From the NCBI GenBank assembly GCA_019677205.1, contig JAAMXY010001116.1, forward strand, positions 1 to 64,000: a stretch of 64,000 bases of DNA. The letters run 5' to 3'. Each line of letters opens with the position of its first letter. Position 1 is the first letter of the stretch. Positions 42,389 through 53,025 of this stretch are shown one piece after another. The translations under genes and the position numbers were made by a program. Under the pieces are notes generated by a model. It saw nothing but the letters and a program-made list of their open reading frames with translations. It was not told where the DNA came from and did not search any database. This DNA comes from Pinguiococcus pyrenoidosus. Taxonomy: Eukaryota > Sar > Pinguiophyceae > Pinguiochrysidales > Pinguiochrysidaceae.

Positions 42389-42770
42389 AGCGGGGCGCAC
42401 CTCGTGCTAGACTAGAATGCACAAGGATAGGCTTCGCTGGCAAGGAGATGATGGACGTCCCAAGGGAAACTGTAGTGCGTGGTTGGTCAGAATGCGACTC
42501 GCGAAGAAGCTCTTTGTGCGCCTTTGCTTCTCCAGGTACGCTCCTCACGCGCAGGGTGACTTTCCGCGAGGCGAGAATGCGGCCCGGCGAAGCAGAGACT
42601 GATCCCTGATCCCAGCCAGCAGAGAGATCTCAGTCTATTTCTACTCGGTTCCGGTCTGCTCCACTCTGCTTTTCCAGAGGAAACTCACTTGCTCGGGATC
42701 TTTCACAAGCAATGGTGCTCTTGGCGATAGCACTATCCATACCGTTCTGAACTCGCACGACGCTCGCAGG
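42389..42770. other. Convergent intergenic region
   Basis: Lies between the C2CD5 homologue and the SRD5A3-like gene. Holds a possible last C2CD5 exon (42536-42559); nothing else recognised. Confidence 0.4.
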
Positions 42771-43724
42771 TCAGAGGGGTACGCCTGGAACTAGGCTTGT
42801 TCTCTGCAACGCGGTGTAGGTAGAGCCAAAGCGCTCTGCGTACCATTTGTGCGTTGACCTCGCGACGACCGCAAGATTCCCCAGCACCCATAAGGTCATT
42901 GCTATGCTGCTCAGCGGAACTGCCAGTCTTGTCTCACTGAAGCCAGTGGAGGGATAGGAGCCGATCAGCAGCCCTGTGTAGATGCCAATCTCGCAGAGGT
43001 AGTGCGGTGAGCTCACCGCGAGGAACTCCCATAGCCCTTCGCGCGGCAAAAAGTATCTCTTCTCCCTCTCCCCCTTTTCTTTTTCCTCTCCCTCTTTCTT
43101 TTCCGTCCCCTTGCCCTCCGCGAGCACCCAGTGGCAATGCCACTGCCCAGCACTGCCCAGCATCACGACAGCCACGGCGGCAAGAGCCGCCCAGGTGAAG
43201 CGTTCCCGGAGAACATCAGCCACTGCTAGGGTCACCGGGGCTCCAAGATAGTGTAAAAGTCCAACCACATAGCCCAGCACATGCATCTTGAGACAAAGCG
43301 AGTAAGAACGCGTATACCCACGCAAGTAGGTACCTTTGGTCACCTTGGATCCGCCGAAGTCGTGCAGAAACTGGCATTCGGCGAGTCGTCGCCCAAGGTG
43401 CAGCTCAAAGAGCACGCCGCTGAAGGGTTTGTAAGCATTCTGGAGCATCCAGATGCAAGCGCCGGTGTTCACAAGCAGTCCAAGGGCGTAGAAATGGCTA
43501 AACCATCGCTTCGGAACGCGAAGAGGCAGCTCCGCCCGGCCTACCAGGCGCTTCCCGTGCTCTGCACACGCCTCGAGGTCAGGTAAAATCGCCGAAAGCA
43601 TCGCTCCGGTGAGCATCAAGACCCAAAACGCCACCAGAGCCGTCTCCAGCAGGTACCGATCCATTTTAAACGCCCAAGCGCGGGAAATCCGCCCCAACCA
43701 CGCTGCAAATACATGCGGGCGCAT
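42771..43724 (-). CDS. SRD5A3: Polyprenol/polyprenal reductase (SRD5A3/DFG10-like)
   Basis: Single exon, 317 aa from the ATG at 43724 (or 297 aa from the ATG at 43664, closer to the family start). Family signatures in order: PKRWFSHFYALGLLVN; RRLAECQFLHDFG; the AGQWHCHWVLA segment equivalent to the QxQCHxxL motif; and VSSPHYLCEIGIYTGLL, the steroid 5-alpha-reductase signature with Pro-His-Tyr-x-x-Glu. It ends with VARSTHKWYAERFG. Six or so hydrophobic segments place it in the ER membrane. SRD5A3/DFG10 acts in making dolichol from polyprenol for N-glycosylation. A Lys/Glu-rich insert (~43070-43120 region) interrupts a cytosolic loop. The C-terminus is shifted from the usual Pro-Lys-x-Arg-x-x-Leu-Ile-Pro end. 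Confidence 0.9.
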   Translation of the reverse strand: MRPHVFAAWLGRISRAWAFKMDRYLLETALVAFWVLMLTGAMLSAILPDLEACAEHGKRLVGRAELPLRVPKRWFSHFYALGLLVNTGACIWMLQNAYKPFSGVLFELHLGRRLAECQFLHDFGGSKVTKGTYLRGYTRSYSLCLKMHVLGYVVGLLHYLGAPVTLAVADVLRERFTWAALAAVAVVMLGSAGQWHCHWVLAEGKGTEKKEGEEKEKGEREKRYFLPREGLWEFLAVSSPHYLCEIGIYTGLLIGSYPSTGFSETRLAVPLSSIAMTLWVLGNLAVVARSTHKWYAERFGSTYTALQRTSLVPGVPL

Positions 43725-43931
43725 TTTCGGACCTCTGGCTGTGACAGCTGGAACCAGAGGCTTGCTTGGTCCGGACACGGGTCCGGGTCGGGACGCGGGT
43801 CCGGGCTGGTCCGGAACGAGCGCTGTGCACCCGCCACAGCGCCGGTTGACCCCGGTGGGGGTAGAGTCTCCAGTCGAGCCAGGAGGACGGGGCTCTCGAG
43901 TGGTGTGCGTAGCTGCGGAGATGGGAGGAGC

Positions 43932-45648
43932 ATGGCGTCTGCGGTTTTGAGGCTCCCGGAGGCTCACGACAGGATGTACGCCGCGTCGTTTCCGGGGCGG
44001 CGGGCGCTGCGCTGCTTGCAAGCGCTTTTGCTGCCGCTGCTTGGCAGTTACGTCGGCCTGGGCACCTACTATGCGTGGCTGGGGGTCATGCGGGAGGACT
44101 TCGCTCCCGGGCGGGACTTCGAGGCCTGCTTCGTTGCCGATGGAGGCGGCGGGGCCTCGTCGCGCTTTGTGGAGGCGGCGGCAAGCATGTCTCTCAGCAC
44201 CTCCATCTTCGCCTTCCTGGCCCTGCTGGCCTCTGACTTTGCCCTCCGTCATCCGAGCTGGCTGCTCCCCTCGATGATTGTCATTCATGGGTTGACCGTA
44301 TCGAGCTTCCTGGCTCAGGACCTCACTGTTCCATTTCCGACGCCGGAGGAGGCGTGGGCAACGCAGCTGACCATGTGGGCCTACGTCTCCTTAGACATGT
44401 ATGAGTGCCTGGGTATCGACGGCTGTGAGCTTGCCGGAGTGATTAACGTGGCGTGGATCTGGTTGCAACTGGCGGGGACCGTCGTGCTGATCGGCATGGC
44501 TCTCCTGATGTACCGGATGTACAGCTATCATTCGTCAAGTACGCATGACGGCCTCGCGGCGGCCTACGCGAGGATGCCCGCTCGTGGCGAGGACATCGCA
44601 TCCCGTGCGATGGAAGAGGCCGATCGCCTCCACGACAAGGCGAGATACGGCAAACTCCTCTTCATTGCCGGAGGTACGGCCGCATCTGCATGAGCACCCT
44701 TCCAGAAGACCTTGTTTGATACCTTGAGAACCAACAGGGATCGGCGCGGCCATGCTGATCGAGATGATCCTTGTTGCGGACGCCAGCATCGTCCAGCTTG
44801 GCAACCTAAGGGCGAAGGTGCCGTATGAGTTGCCTCCGAAGACCCTCATCAACACCACTATCCCGTACCCGACTTGCGATCCGCTCCATCCGACGATATA
44901 CGTTCCAATCAACGTGACGACGGAAGATGCCTGCGAAGCGGACCCGGATCTGCCTTACTGTGGAGAGGTCGTCGGATGTACAGCATTTCCGTTCTCGCAG
45001 CCCGAGTTTCCAATCCATACGGTGTTCATTGCGGCAACCGGTCTCTCAGCGCTGCGGGCGTACACGAGCGGATCGTACTCGGCGTTCCGGTACGCAAAAA
45101 GAGCCTGGTTCAGAGCAGGGCCAACGTCTTTGCTCACGCCAGAGCAATCAGGTTGTGCCAGATCAGTGCTTTCATCGTGGCGTGCTCGCTCCTACCGTCG
45201 ATCGTGGCAACCCATCAGAGATTCTCGCTTGAGAACCTGTGGAACACCGAGGCCTGCCGCCGATTTCTACAGGACGACGACCGCCACGAGATTCTCTTCT
45301 TCGACCCGAGCAACGACGATGCAGACAGATACTGCTCCGACGGACAGGTATGAAGGGTAATCATGTCTGTTGGAATGCTGGAAGATCGATAAATTGCCAT
45401 TGTCCGATTGGCTGTTTCCCGTCACCTAGGGCGCACTGCTCGCCAGCACAGCGATTCTCGGTCTCTCCGTCTTTCTCGTGATTGCCGCGCGATGCACTCC
45501 AGGCAACATCTCCTTTCTCGACACTTCAGAGAGGCATCAGCAGAAGCTTCAAGCGGCGACCGAGCGCCTCCTCAATGGTGATGACAGTGACGAGTCCGTG
45601 GAGGGAACGGGCGTCGTGTTCGAACCAGAAGCCGAAGAAATAGCGTAG
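43932..45648 (+). CDS. Multispanning membrane protein with a cysteine-containing loop, unidentified
   Basis: Exons 43932-44673, 44738-45089, 45152-45347 and 45430-45648 (introns 64, 62, 82 nt), 502 aa. Hydrophobic segments: residues ~25-50, ~90-112, ~118-135, ~180-205, ~245-265, ~325-345, and a last one at ~435-455 (LLASTAILGLSVFLVIAA). Between the middle and last helices is a polar region with six or more Cys and two N-glycosylation sequons (INTT, INVT), likely luminal or extracellular. A later loop carries FSLENLWNTEACRRFL. The C-terminal tail is acidic. No family is recognised. It is divergently paired with the SRD5A3-like gene, 207 bp apart, so the two share a promoter region. It could be a receptor, channel-like or enzyme-type protein. 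Confidence 0.75.
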
Positions 45649-45957
45649 ATGCGTGCGAGATGTGATCGCCATTCGGCGCAAACATGGCAAAGGCTCCAAT
45701 CGGTTGGAGTGTATACAAAGTTGAAGACTAGGCAACCGTTCGGAGCGTGCGAAGCTGAGAGATCGAGTTCTCCGTTGCCAGATCTTGCGTTCCAAGGAGG
45801 AGAGGAGTGATCGAAGTGAAGTCCATCTGCTTCGGCCTAGCAGGTTCCTCCTCTTGGATCATCCGTCCAAACGTACACAATGCGCCTACGGCTTGTCCCT
45901 GGAAGCTTCTTATCTCTCCAGAGAGCAGGAGCACTAGCATGCCGAGTCGAGTGTCCC
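45649..45957. other. Convergent intergenic region
   Basis: 309 bp between two stop codons; no gene or clear motif seen. Confidence 0.45.
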
Positions 45958-48261
45958 CTAAGGCTCCAGAGCTTTCCGCTGGGCTCCCTCTAGCGGCAGC
46001 GGAGGTGGACTCTTCCCCGTGAGACTCTTGTACGCCTGTCGTGAGATGTACTGCCTGTAAGGATCGCGCTCCCGCGTTTCCAGAATCCACTCGAGATTGG
46101 TCTCCAGGTTCTGCCGCACGTCACTATACACCTTTGCGCAGCCTTCCTTGTCATTCGGTGAGATGTTCTCCGTCTCGATCGCCGGGCCGAAGAGGAAATA
46201 CGCTCGCTCCGGCCCCGTCGGCTTTGGCAAGGCAATGGGCGGGACGAATCGATTGAATCGCGCGGCGTCCTCATCTTCCACAGCCCGGTCCCCCGCCTCG
46301 TTCATCGTCGGAAGAGGTGAACTTGCTGTAAACTCTTTTATTCGGTCGCCAACGATCGGCAGATTGAGCAGTTCGTCGGCATCCAAGACGTAGTTGAAGC
46401 TATCGGCGGAGCCAACTGCACCGAAGGGCACGATGGTGGCGTTGAATCGGCTCGCAAGCCTGACAAAGTCCAACTGCGTCGGCCAGAAGAGCTTGTACGC
46501 TTCATCCCGGCCGTGATAGACCTCCCGCACGCCGCCTGGGAAGAGCAGCACGGCTTCGCCCTTCTCCAGCAGCTTGTAGAAGTTTCTCGGGGTCACTTCG
46601 ACGGCTCCAAAAGTCTTGAAAAGATCCTGCTGCTGCCGTGGGTTGTTGTTGAGCAGCGCTTGCTGGGCTCGCCTTGCCTCCCGCTGTCTGCTCTGTCGCT
46701 CGTTCAGGCCGACTCTCACGGCTTCCTGAAGGTTCTGCGGCTGGACAGCTGGAGTCGGCGTGCGAGATGACCTCCTCGTGGTGTTCCTTGATCCGGCGAC
46801 CACCGGGTGGGCGAGGCCCCGCGGGATCAGGTCACGATCCTCGAGAAACTCATAGAGAAGCAAGCCAAGGTCAAGTCCAAAGAGTTGGTGGTTCCCCACG
46901 AAAAGGATCGGTCTGCCGTCGCTTCGCGTGTCCGGCACGCCGCTCAAGCCCAGCAGGACGTTCTCGGGATTCTCTGGGTCTACGGACATGAACACGGGAC
47001 TGGTTGCATTCCGGACTGGGAAGACCTGCCGAGTAGCGTCGCGAATGACGGTTGCATTGGGTGGTGTCCAGTCGTACACGGGATCAGCCGCAACGCTCTT
47101 GCTCTTGGCTGTGCGGGCTTCCACGGCCCGTAGGCTGCTCAAGCCAAGCGCCGGATTGGAACGCAGCACTTCCAGGAAGTCGACGCGATCATCAATGCCC
47201 ACGTGGCCCGTCCCAGGCAGTTCAAGCAGGCTCGAGTTCGGGATCAGCTCGTCGAGCCTTCGTCCCTCGGTTCCCGAGGGAATCAGGCGATCCTCCGTCC
47301 CCACGATGAGCTGCACCGGGGTCGGAGTGCTCCGGATTCTGGCCTCCACAAGACGGGTTCCCCGGAAGATCCATTGATCCAGGCGATGAAGCATCGTGTC
47401 GGCAGGCATGCGCGTCCCAAGGCTGGTGACCGCGCTGGAAAGGCCGCTCACGGCATTCTGCGGCCCGAGCTCCCCGGATGCCACGGCCCGCGCTGTGCGG
47501 ATGGAAAGGCGCTCGAACTGGTGAGCATCTGGAATCGTCGCAAAGAGGCTCAGGCCCCCGACGAGCTGGTAGAGCGGCTTCGGCAGCAGCGACAAGGCGG
47601 GTCCGTAGACGGACCAGAAGCTGCGGGTGAAAGACGTCGCCGGGTTGACGGCGATGGCGGAGCGAATGAGCAGTCGCCCATCCTTGGCCTGCTTATTCGA
47701 CGCTGCCAGGGCCAGCGAGGTGAGGCCGCCAAAGCTCTCTCCAGCAACGATATGCTCACTGCCGGCTCGGCTGTCCAAGAAGTCCAAGCACGCACCCAGG
47801 ACCGAGGTAAAGCTGCTCCGATCCTCCGGCCCGATGGTCATCCGCCAGGTGGACAGCCTCCTCGCTCGGCCGTCCGCCGAGTCCACTTCCAAGGTGCGGT
47901 TCGACAGTTGCGTCTCCAGCGAAGAGCTCTGGCCATCGATGCCCGGCAGCAGCAGCAGAACCACATCATCCGCGTCGGCCGCGGCGACTCGGGGCACTTC
48001 GTCCTCGTTCTGCGACGCCACTCGCACGAAGGAAATGCCCCGGAACCGCGTCACGTTCTCCTCGGGCCTTGGGGGATAGTACTCGTCGGCGAGATCCCGA
48101 AAAACTTCAGTCACCTCGTCGTCAAACTCATTGCGGTCACCTCGGAGCTGCAGCCGCGGCGACAAGCGTGCAAGTCCTCTGCGGTGTGCTGGCCTCACGA
48201 GCGAGAACGATGCTGCAGTGTGCAGCAGCAATGCCAAGGCCAGTAAGGGACACAGTGCCAT
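45958..48261 (-). CDS. Phytyl ester synthase-like alpha/beta hydrolase-acyltransferase, plastid-targeted
   Basis: Single exon, 767 aa from the ATG at 48261; upstream in-frame sequence has no ATG. Residues 1-18 are a signal peptide followed by AAS|FSLVRP and an Arg-rich stretch, the layout of a bipartite complex-plastid targeting signal. The N-terminal half is an alpha/beta hydrolase: GESFGG nucleophile elbow (174-179), acid in VGTEDRLIPS, His in GTGHVGIDDR. The C-terminal half is a DAGAT-type acyltransferase (FVGNHQLFGLDL; EAVLLFPGGVREVYH; RFNATIVPFGAVG). This architecture matches plant PES1/PES2, which make phytyl esters and triacylglycerol in plastids during chlorophyll breakdown or stress. 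Specificity here is inferred from architecture only. Confidence 0.88.
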   Translation of the reverse strand: MALCPLLALALLLHTAASFSLVRPAHRRGLARLSPRLQLRGDRNEFDDEVTEVFRDLADEYYPPRPEENVTRFRGISFVRVASQNEDEVPRVAAADADDVVLLLLPGIDGQSSSLETQLSNRTLEVDSADGRARRLSTWRMTIGPEDRSSFTSVLGACLDFLDSRAGSEHIVAGESFGGLTSLALAASNKQAKDGRLLIRSAIAVNPATSFTRSFWSVYGPALSLLPKPLYQLVGGLSLFATIPDAHQFERLSIRTARAVASGELGPQNAVSGLSSAVTSLGTRMPADTMLHRLDQWIFRGTRLVEARIRSTPTPVQLIVGTEDRLIPSGTEGRRLDELIPNSSLLELPGTGHVGIDDRVDFLEVLRSNPALGLSSLRAVEARTAKSKSVAADPVYDWTPPNATVIRDATRQVFPVRNATSPVFMSVDPENPENVLLGLSGVPDTRSDGRPILFVGNHQLFGLDLGLLLYEFLEDRDLIPRGLAHPVVAGSRNTTRRSSRTPTPAVQPQNLQEAVRVGLNERQSRQREARRAQQALLNNNPRQQQDLFKTFGAVEVTPRNFYKLLEKGEAVLLFPGGVREVYHGRDEAYKLFWPTQLDFVRLASRFNATIVPFGAVGSADSFNYVLDADELLNLPIVGDRIKEFTASSPLPTMNEAGDRAVEDEDAARFNRFVPPIALPKPTGPERAYFLFGPAIETENISPNDKEGCAKVYSDVRQNLETNLEWILETRERDPYRQYISRQAYKSLTGKSPPPLPLEGAQRKALEP

Positions 48262-48705
48262 GCTGCGATACGAGTTGACCGGCCAGCTCGTCTGCTGACG
48301 CGCCTTGCCAACGCCCGCCTCGGCTGGAGACCACGTCACGGAATGAACGTCCTCATATGATTCAGCACTATTTGCTCATTACAGAGACTGAATTGTGGAG
48401 GAAAGAGTACCACAAATAGTTTGAGAATATTTATGATTTTTCATTCAATATGATAGAATGATGTTATAGATAGATTGATTGTCATGCTACTACAGCAACC
48501 TTCCTGAAGAATGCAAAGATACGGCACCAACCGCCAAGCTCCTTGCGCGCGCGCGGCTGCCAGGCCTCACATCACCGTTTGCGCTCCCGTCGGCTGTCGC
48601 AGAGTCTCTTCAGAGGTACCGAAAGGCAGCGCACACCAGGTCCGTGCCGATCGGGTTTCCACGAGAGCGGCTTGGGCGCGACCCGCGCAGTCAAACGATT
48701 CCGTC
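48262..48705. promoter_or_regulatory. AT-rich divergent promoter region (PES-like / COG3)
   Basis: 48360-48480 is strongly AT-rich with several TATA- and TTATGATTT-like runs, and lies between the divergent start codons. No gene supported. Confidence 0.5.
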
Positions 48706-51420
48706 ATGGCTTGGGAGGCCTACAGACCGCGGGAGGGGCCGCAAGCGGAGCGAGTCGATTCTCTCCGGCTTCTCTTTAGTCCCCAGCTCGCTTCTGAAGG
48801 CTTGAACGGCGATGGAGCTGCGGCGGAGGCGAAGAGGGGTGAAGCTGCGGCGGAATCCGAGCTGCCGCCGCGCCTGGCCGCCGCCAAAGAAGAGCTTGCT
48901 GCGCTTGAGAAGCTCTCCGAAGACTGCAGTGGGCTAGAGACGCGTCTGGAGGCGGCGCTGTCACGCCTGAGTGCCGTAGCGGCCGAGAAGCAGCGCGTAT
49001 CGTCCAAGACGTCATCGCTCACCAAGACCTGCGAGGCGCTGCTGGCGGAACAGACGGCCATGGAGGACAAGGTGAAGTTCTTGCTGGAGCCGCTGGGGTT
49101 CTTTCGGGATGTGGACCGCCTGGCCGAGGTGTTTGGGGTCGACAAGGAGGGCGGGCCGCGACTGCAGCCGAGCGGACCCCAGTTCTCCGACACCATGCGA
49201 AGGATCGACGCGGCCCTCGGCTTCTTTGACGCCCACATGCACTACCGGGATGCTCCTGCCTATCGTGCGAGAATGGCGCACGTGCAGGTGGCGGCTCTGG
49301 AGCTCTGCCGGGACGCGATTCAAAACCTCTGCGCCAACGCGCTGCGATCGGCCGTGTACACGAGTGGCGTCCAAGCCGCGGCGACCGGCCGGACGGCCGA
49401 CTCGGCGGCAGAGCACCAGCTGGAAGCTTGGTATCCCTACTCCAAGTTCCGTGCCCTTGCCCCCAGACTGCGCGAGTTGTCGCTCGAGTTCGAGATTCGC
49501 GCGTTCCCGGAGGCGGCAGCTGCCGACGAAGGCGACATCAAACCGGCGATCTGTCCTCGAGCGATGGAGTTCTTGGAGCGCGCCGAGCTGGAGTATGTCC
49601 TTGTGCGGAAGAAGCTCTTGTCCAGCGGCGTGCGCAAGGAGCTGGCACGCCTTGCGATAGAGGGGCAGGGCGCTTCAGCCCAGGGGCGAGCGGGGGGTGG
49701 CGCGGCGTTGCTCAGCCTGGTGCGCCTCGGCTCCAGCTATCTGGGGAGACTGCTCACGCTCGAGTCGCAGCTCTTCTTCGACTCCTTCGGGCCTTATGCG
49801 TCGAAGCTGGCCACCCTGCCGCCGAGACGGGCCCTGGCTCACCTGCCCCTAGGTAGCATTGAAGAGCTGAAGCTGCCGAGCATTGCCGACGAGGACGGGG
49901 AAGAGGACGCGAGCGATCAGGCCGGGCAGTTTTGGTACTGCCTGGAAGAGATCCTCGGCTCGCTATACAGCTTGGCGCGGCCCTTGCTCGTCCATTGCAA
50001 TGACATCGACTCGCTGTGCGCGCTAGTAGAAACCGTTCGAGAAGAGTTGGACCGAAGGCGGCACTACGCGAGGACCCACGACCTGTCCGACTCGGCCAAG
50101 CTACTCACAGGAGAAGCAGGGCCACTGGCTTGGGTGCTTCACCGATGCGCCGCAGATGCGCAAGAGCGGCTCTCGCTGGTGGGGCGACAGCATCTCCTCA
50201 GCGAAGTCGCCGCCTACCTGCCAACGGACTCCGACATGGACTATCCGGGTATCTTGGAGCGCTTCGTGGAGAAGGCAAATCGGGAGGGCGCAGGCTACGA
50301 GAATCTCGACGTGTTCGACACCTGGTACCCGCCCGTGGGCTCCCTGCTGCGCCTTCTCGCGCAGCTCTATCGCGCCGTTGAAACGCATGTCTTCGAGGAC
50401 CTGGCCAACGCCGCCGTCACCGCCTGCACGAAGTCCCTCATGAGCATGAGGTCGACGCTGATGAATCATGGGAAGAGCGCGGGTGATGCCGAGATGTTCC
50501 TGGTCCGACACCTGCTGGTGCTCCGTGAGCAGCTCTCCCCCTTCAACATCCGGCTGCTGCATGTCGAGCGATCCCTGGATTTTTCCACCACTGCTCAGGC
50601 CTTGCAGGAGTTCATGCGCGAGGGCGGCCTGCTGTCGCGACGCGTCTTGAACATGACGGCGCAGAATCCGCTGGTGAATCTCCTCGTAGAGGGTCGTCCA
50701 AGGGTGAAAGAAGACGCAACAGACGGGAAAGCCGCTCTTGAGAAGAACCTCAAGGAGGGCTGCAACAACTGGATCGAGATCGCGCTGAACGATCTGCTGG
50801 GGCCGCTGAAGGATTGGCTGACCAAGGTATCGGCGCTGGCGATGGAAGCAGACGAGGGCGGGAACTCGCCGAAGCTAAGCAGCGCCGGGATTCAACGGGT
50901 GCGGCTCTTGCCATCCGCCTCGCCAGATCGCATCAAGGAGATCGCCGACGTGGCGTTGGCTGGCGCGGCGAAGGCGCTGCCCGCGCGCCTTCGGCAGCTG
51001 CATCTCTACATCCTGAATACGTCGACCCAAACGGTCCTCTTCCGACCCGTCCAGCGGAGAGTGAGTCAAGCGCTCCAGGACGTCACGGCCATTGTCCAGC
51101 AGCTAGAAGCAGTAGATGAATCAGGGTCCCAAAGGTGGCAAGAGATACTCAGCTCTCTCAAGGCGCTAAACACCCTCGTGGTCACCGCCGATGTGGCACG
51201 ATTCGAAAGGTCTCCCGCCGCCGCTCCAAGTAGTAGCCCTCCCGAACCGAATCCGGCGCCGAAAGTAGATCCGACTCCCCTGGCTGAACCAACTCCGCAA
51301 GTGGAATCGACTTCGAAAAGAGCATCGAGTCCGGCGGGGGAATCGACGGCCAGATCGGATCCGCTCCCGCAGTCGAATGCGGACAACGAAGGCGAAGACG
51401 AAGGCGAAGATGAAGTGTAG
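48706..51420 (+). CDS. COG3: Conserved oligomeric Golgi complex subunit 3
   Basis: Single exon, 904 aa. After a variable N-terminus and a Glu/Ala-rich coiled coil, the COG3/Sec34 domain begins (SSLTKTCEALLAEQTAMEDKVKF) with the LLEPLGFFRDVDRLAEVF and ALGFFDAHMHYRDAPAYRAR segments, the latter equivalent to the family's 'hpnfkd...Y' region. Later pieces (YPYSKFRALAPRLREL; SLYSLARPLLVHCNDIDSLC; MFLVRHLLVLREQLSPFNI) also match. COG3 is part of COG lobe A, which tethers retrograde vesicles at the Golgi and keeps glycosylation enzymes in place. The last ~90 residues are a Pro/Ser/Glu-rich disordered tail not typical of the family. The start was set at the ATG nearest the conserved region. Confidence 0.93.
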   Translation: MAWEAYRPREGPQAERVDSLRLLFSPQLASEGLNGDGAAAEAKRGEAAAESELPPRLAAAKEELAALEKLSEDCSGLETRLEAALSRLSAVAAEKQRVSSKTSSLTKTCEALLAEQTAMEDKVKFLLEPLGFFRDVDRLAEVFGVDKEGGPRLQPSGPQFSDTMRRIDAALGFFDAHMHYRDAPAYRARMAHVQVAALELCRDAIQNLCANALRSAVYTSGVQAAATGRTADSAAEHQLEAWYPYSKFRALAPRLRELSLEFEIRAFPEAAAADEGDIKPAICPRAMEFLERAELEYVLVRKKLLSSGVRKELARLAIEGQGASAQGRAGGGAALLSLVRLGSSYLGRLLTLESQLFFDSFGPYASKLATLPPRRALAHLPLGSIEELKLPSIADEDGEEDASDQAGQFWYCLEEILGSLYSLARPLLVHCNDIDSLCALVETVREELDRRRHYARTHDLSDSAKLLTGEAGPLAWVLHRCAADAQERLSLVGRQHLLSEVAAYLPTDSDMDYPGILERFVEKANREGAGYENLDVFDTWYPPVGSLLRLLAQLYRAVETHVFEDLANAAVTACTKSLMSMRSTLMNHGKSAGDAEMFLVRHLLVLREQLSPFNIRLLHVERSLDFSTTAQALQEFMREGGLLSRRVLNMTAQNPLVNLLVEGRPRVKEDATDGKAALEKNLKEGCNNWIEIALNDLLGPLKDWLTKVSALAMEADEGGNSPKLSSAGIQRVRLLPSASPDRIKEIADVALAGAAKALPARLRQLHLYILNTSTQTVLFRPVQRRVSQALQDVTAIVQQLEAVDESGSQRWQEILSSLKALNTLVVTADVARFERSPAAAPSSSPPEPNPAPKVDPTPLAEPTPQVESTSKRASSPAGESTARSDPLPQSNADNEGEDEGEDEV

Positions 51421-51729
51421 ACCTCAGCGCTGGCATTGCTCTTGCGGTGGCTGCCATCTGCTGGTCGAATGCGGCGGCAACGTTATGAAAATTCGAGATC
51501 GCTCATATCACAAAAAAGAACAAAGATGTTTCTAAACTTGCAGATGTCAACTACTTCAGGGCTCTGCGCTTTGAAGAAGCAGGACAGGCAGACGGGGGTG
51601 CACCCTGACAATAATCATACAACGTCGACTCTTGCCATTTTGCTGGCGAGCGGTCAAGCCATTGCTCCGAATGGCCAGGAGTGGGGGGTTCTCTAGAGTC
51701 AGCTAGCTGGTCGGTCGCCGGATGCCCTC
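51421..51729. other. Convergent intergenic region
   Basis: 309 bp between COG3 and ten-Cys protein A stop codons; AT-richer, no gene seen. Confidence 0.45.
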
Positions 51730-53025
51730 TCAAGAGTGGTGCTCAAAGAACTGCTGTTGCGAGATCTGAGAACCCGTGACGCTTTCCTCGTCCTTCGAGT
51801 CGAATCCGGCCTCAATGACCGCGGTCTCCACCACCACGGGCGGATCTCTCGGCATCTGAAGCCGCGAAGAGAAGCTCTCATTGGACGGCCCCTTCCCCGC
51901 TTCGGCCGCCAAGAGCTGATCGAGGATGAACGAGGCCTGTCGCTCGCGGGCTTCCACCGCGCCCGGAGACGGCTCTGCGAGGTAGCTCCTGCGGATGTCG
52001 TCGAAGCGATCGGCCACGCTCGAGCTCCTTGACGACGGGCGCCGTCTGGGGAAGGCCTTGGGGGCGCCATTGTGACCAAAGGCGGTGTCGCCGTCCAGGA
52101 AGTCGAACTCGTCGTCCATGACCAGACGCTGATCAAAGTCCTTCGGCGTCTTGGTGAAGCAGCCGAACCAGAACCTGGGCGAGGGTTGGGTTTCCTTTGC
52201 GTTAGCAACCCCCCACTCTCGAGATTTGCGCAAGCTGATGCAGGCGGTACCTGCTCAGGGCAACGACAACGCAAATCACTCCGGCGGCGCCAGCCAAAGA
52301 AACCATCTGGAGGCGCGTAATAAGGAGGAAGACGCTTTGGAGTCTCGATCATTTCAGGCACCCGGCGCACAGCATCGTACCTCGGTGGTGGTGAGCATCC
52401 AGTCACCATCTCCATGATCGCCCGCGCCGGTTCCGACCGGCGGTTCCGTGGGCAGCGGCGTCGGCACATGCATCATGCTGCTGGTGATCGAGCAGGCCGA
52501 GAGGACGTATCCTCGGCTGTCCGTTCCGCAGCGGTTCTCCACGTCTTGGTCGTTGGTCACGGAGCACTTCGCCGCGTAGTGGCTCTGGGCCACGGTTGCG
52601 GCGCATTGCTCATCGTTCTTGGGGAGGCATTGCATCCAGCTTCCAATGTTGTAGGCCTTGCCCGTGGCCTCGCAGGTGAAGTGCATGTCAAAGCGCCACA
52701 GGCCTCGGCCGTAGGCCCGCTTGCACCTGTCGGCGAAGGCCACCAGCTCCATGGGGCCGTACTCGATGGTGCACACGGAGCTGAACTCGCCAGTGACGCC
52801 GTCGATGCAGGCGGCGTTGGACAGCGAGGACATCGAGTTGGTGAGTTCCATCTTGCTCTGCAGCAGTTCCTCCTCCACGGCGCGGATCGCCTCCTTGGTG
52901 CACTGCGGCTCAGCGCGGATGAAGCCGGGGAAGGGCGACTCTCGCGACGAATGGCCGTAGGTCTCCACGGCGTCGAACTGCGCCCAGACGGGGCAGGCCA
53001 GCAGGCTGAAGATCAGAGGCCTCAT
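51730..53025 (-). CDS. Ten-cysteine type I membrane protein A
   Basis: Exons 53025-52381, 52306-52251 and 52174-51730 (introns 74 and 76 nt), 381 aa. Residues 1-16 are a signal peptide (MRPLIFSLLACPVWAQ). The ectodomain carries ten cysteines that align one-to-one with those of protein B: CTKE, ACIDG, VCTIE, RCKRA, TCEAT, QCLPK, QCAAT, KCSVT, RCGTD, ACSIT. A short Pro/Thr stalk (TPLPTEPP) and one transmembrane helix follow; the latter starts exactly at the exon 2 boundary (MVSLAGAAGVICVVVALS). The cytoplasmic tail (~150 residues) is hydrophilic with several Asp/Glu clusters. No known family recognised. I infer a cell-surface protein. Tandem with protein B on the same strand. Confidence 0.8.
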
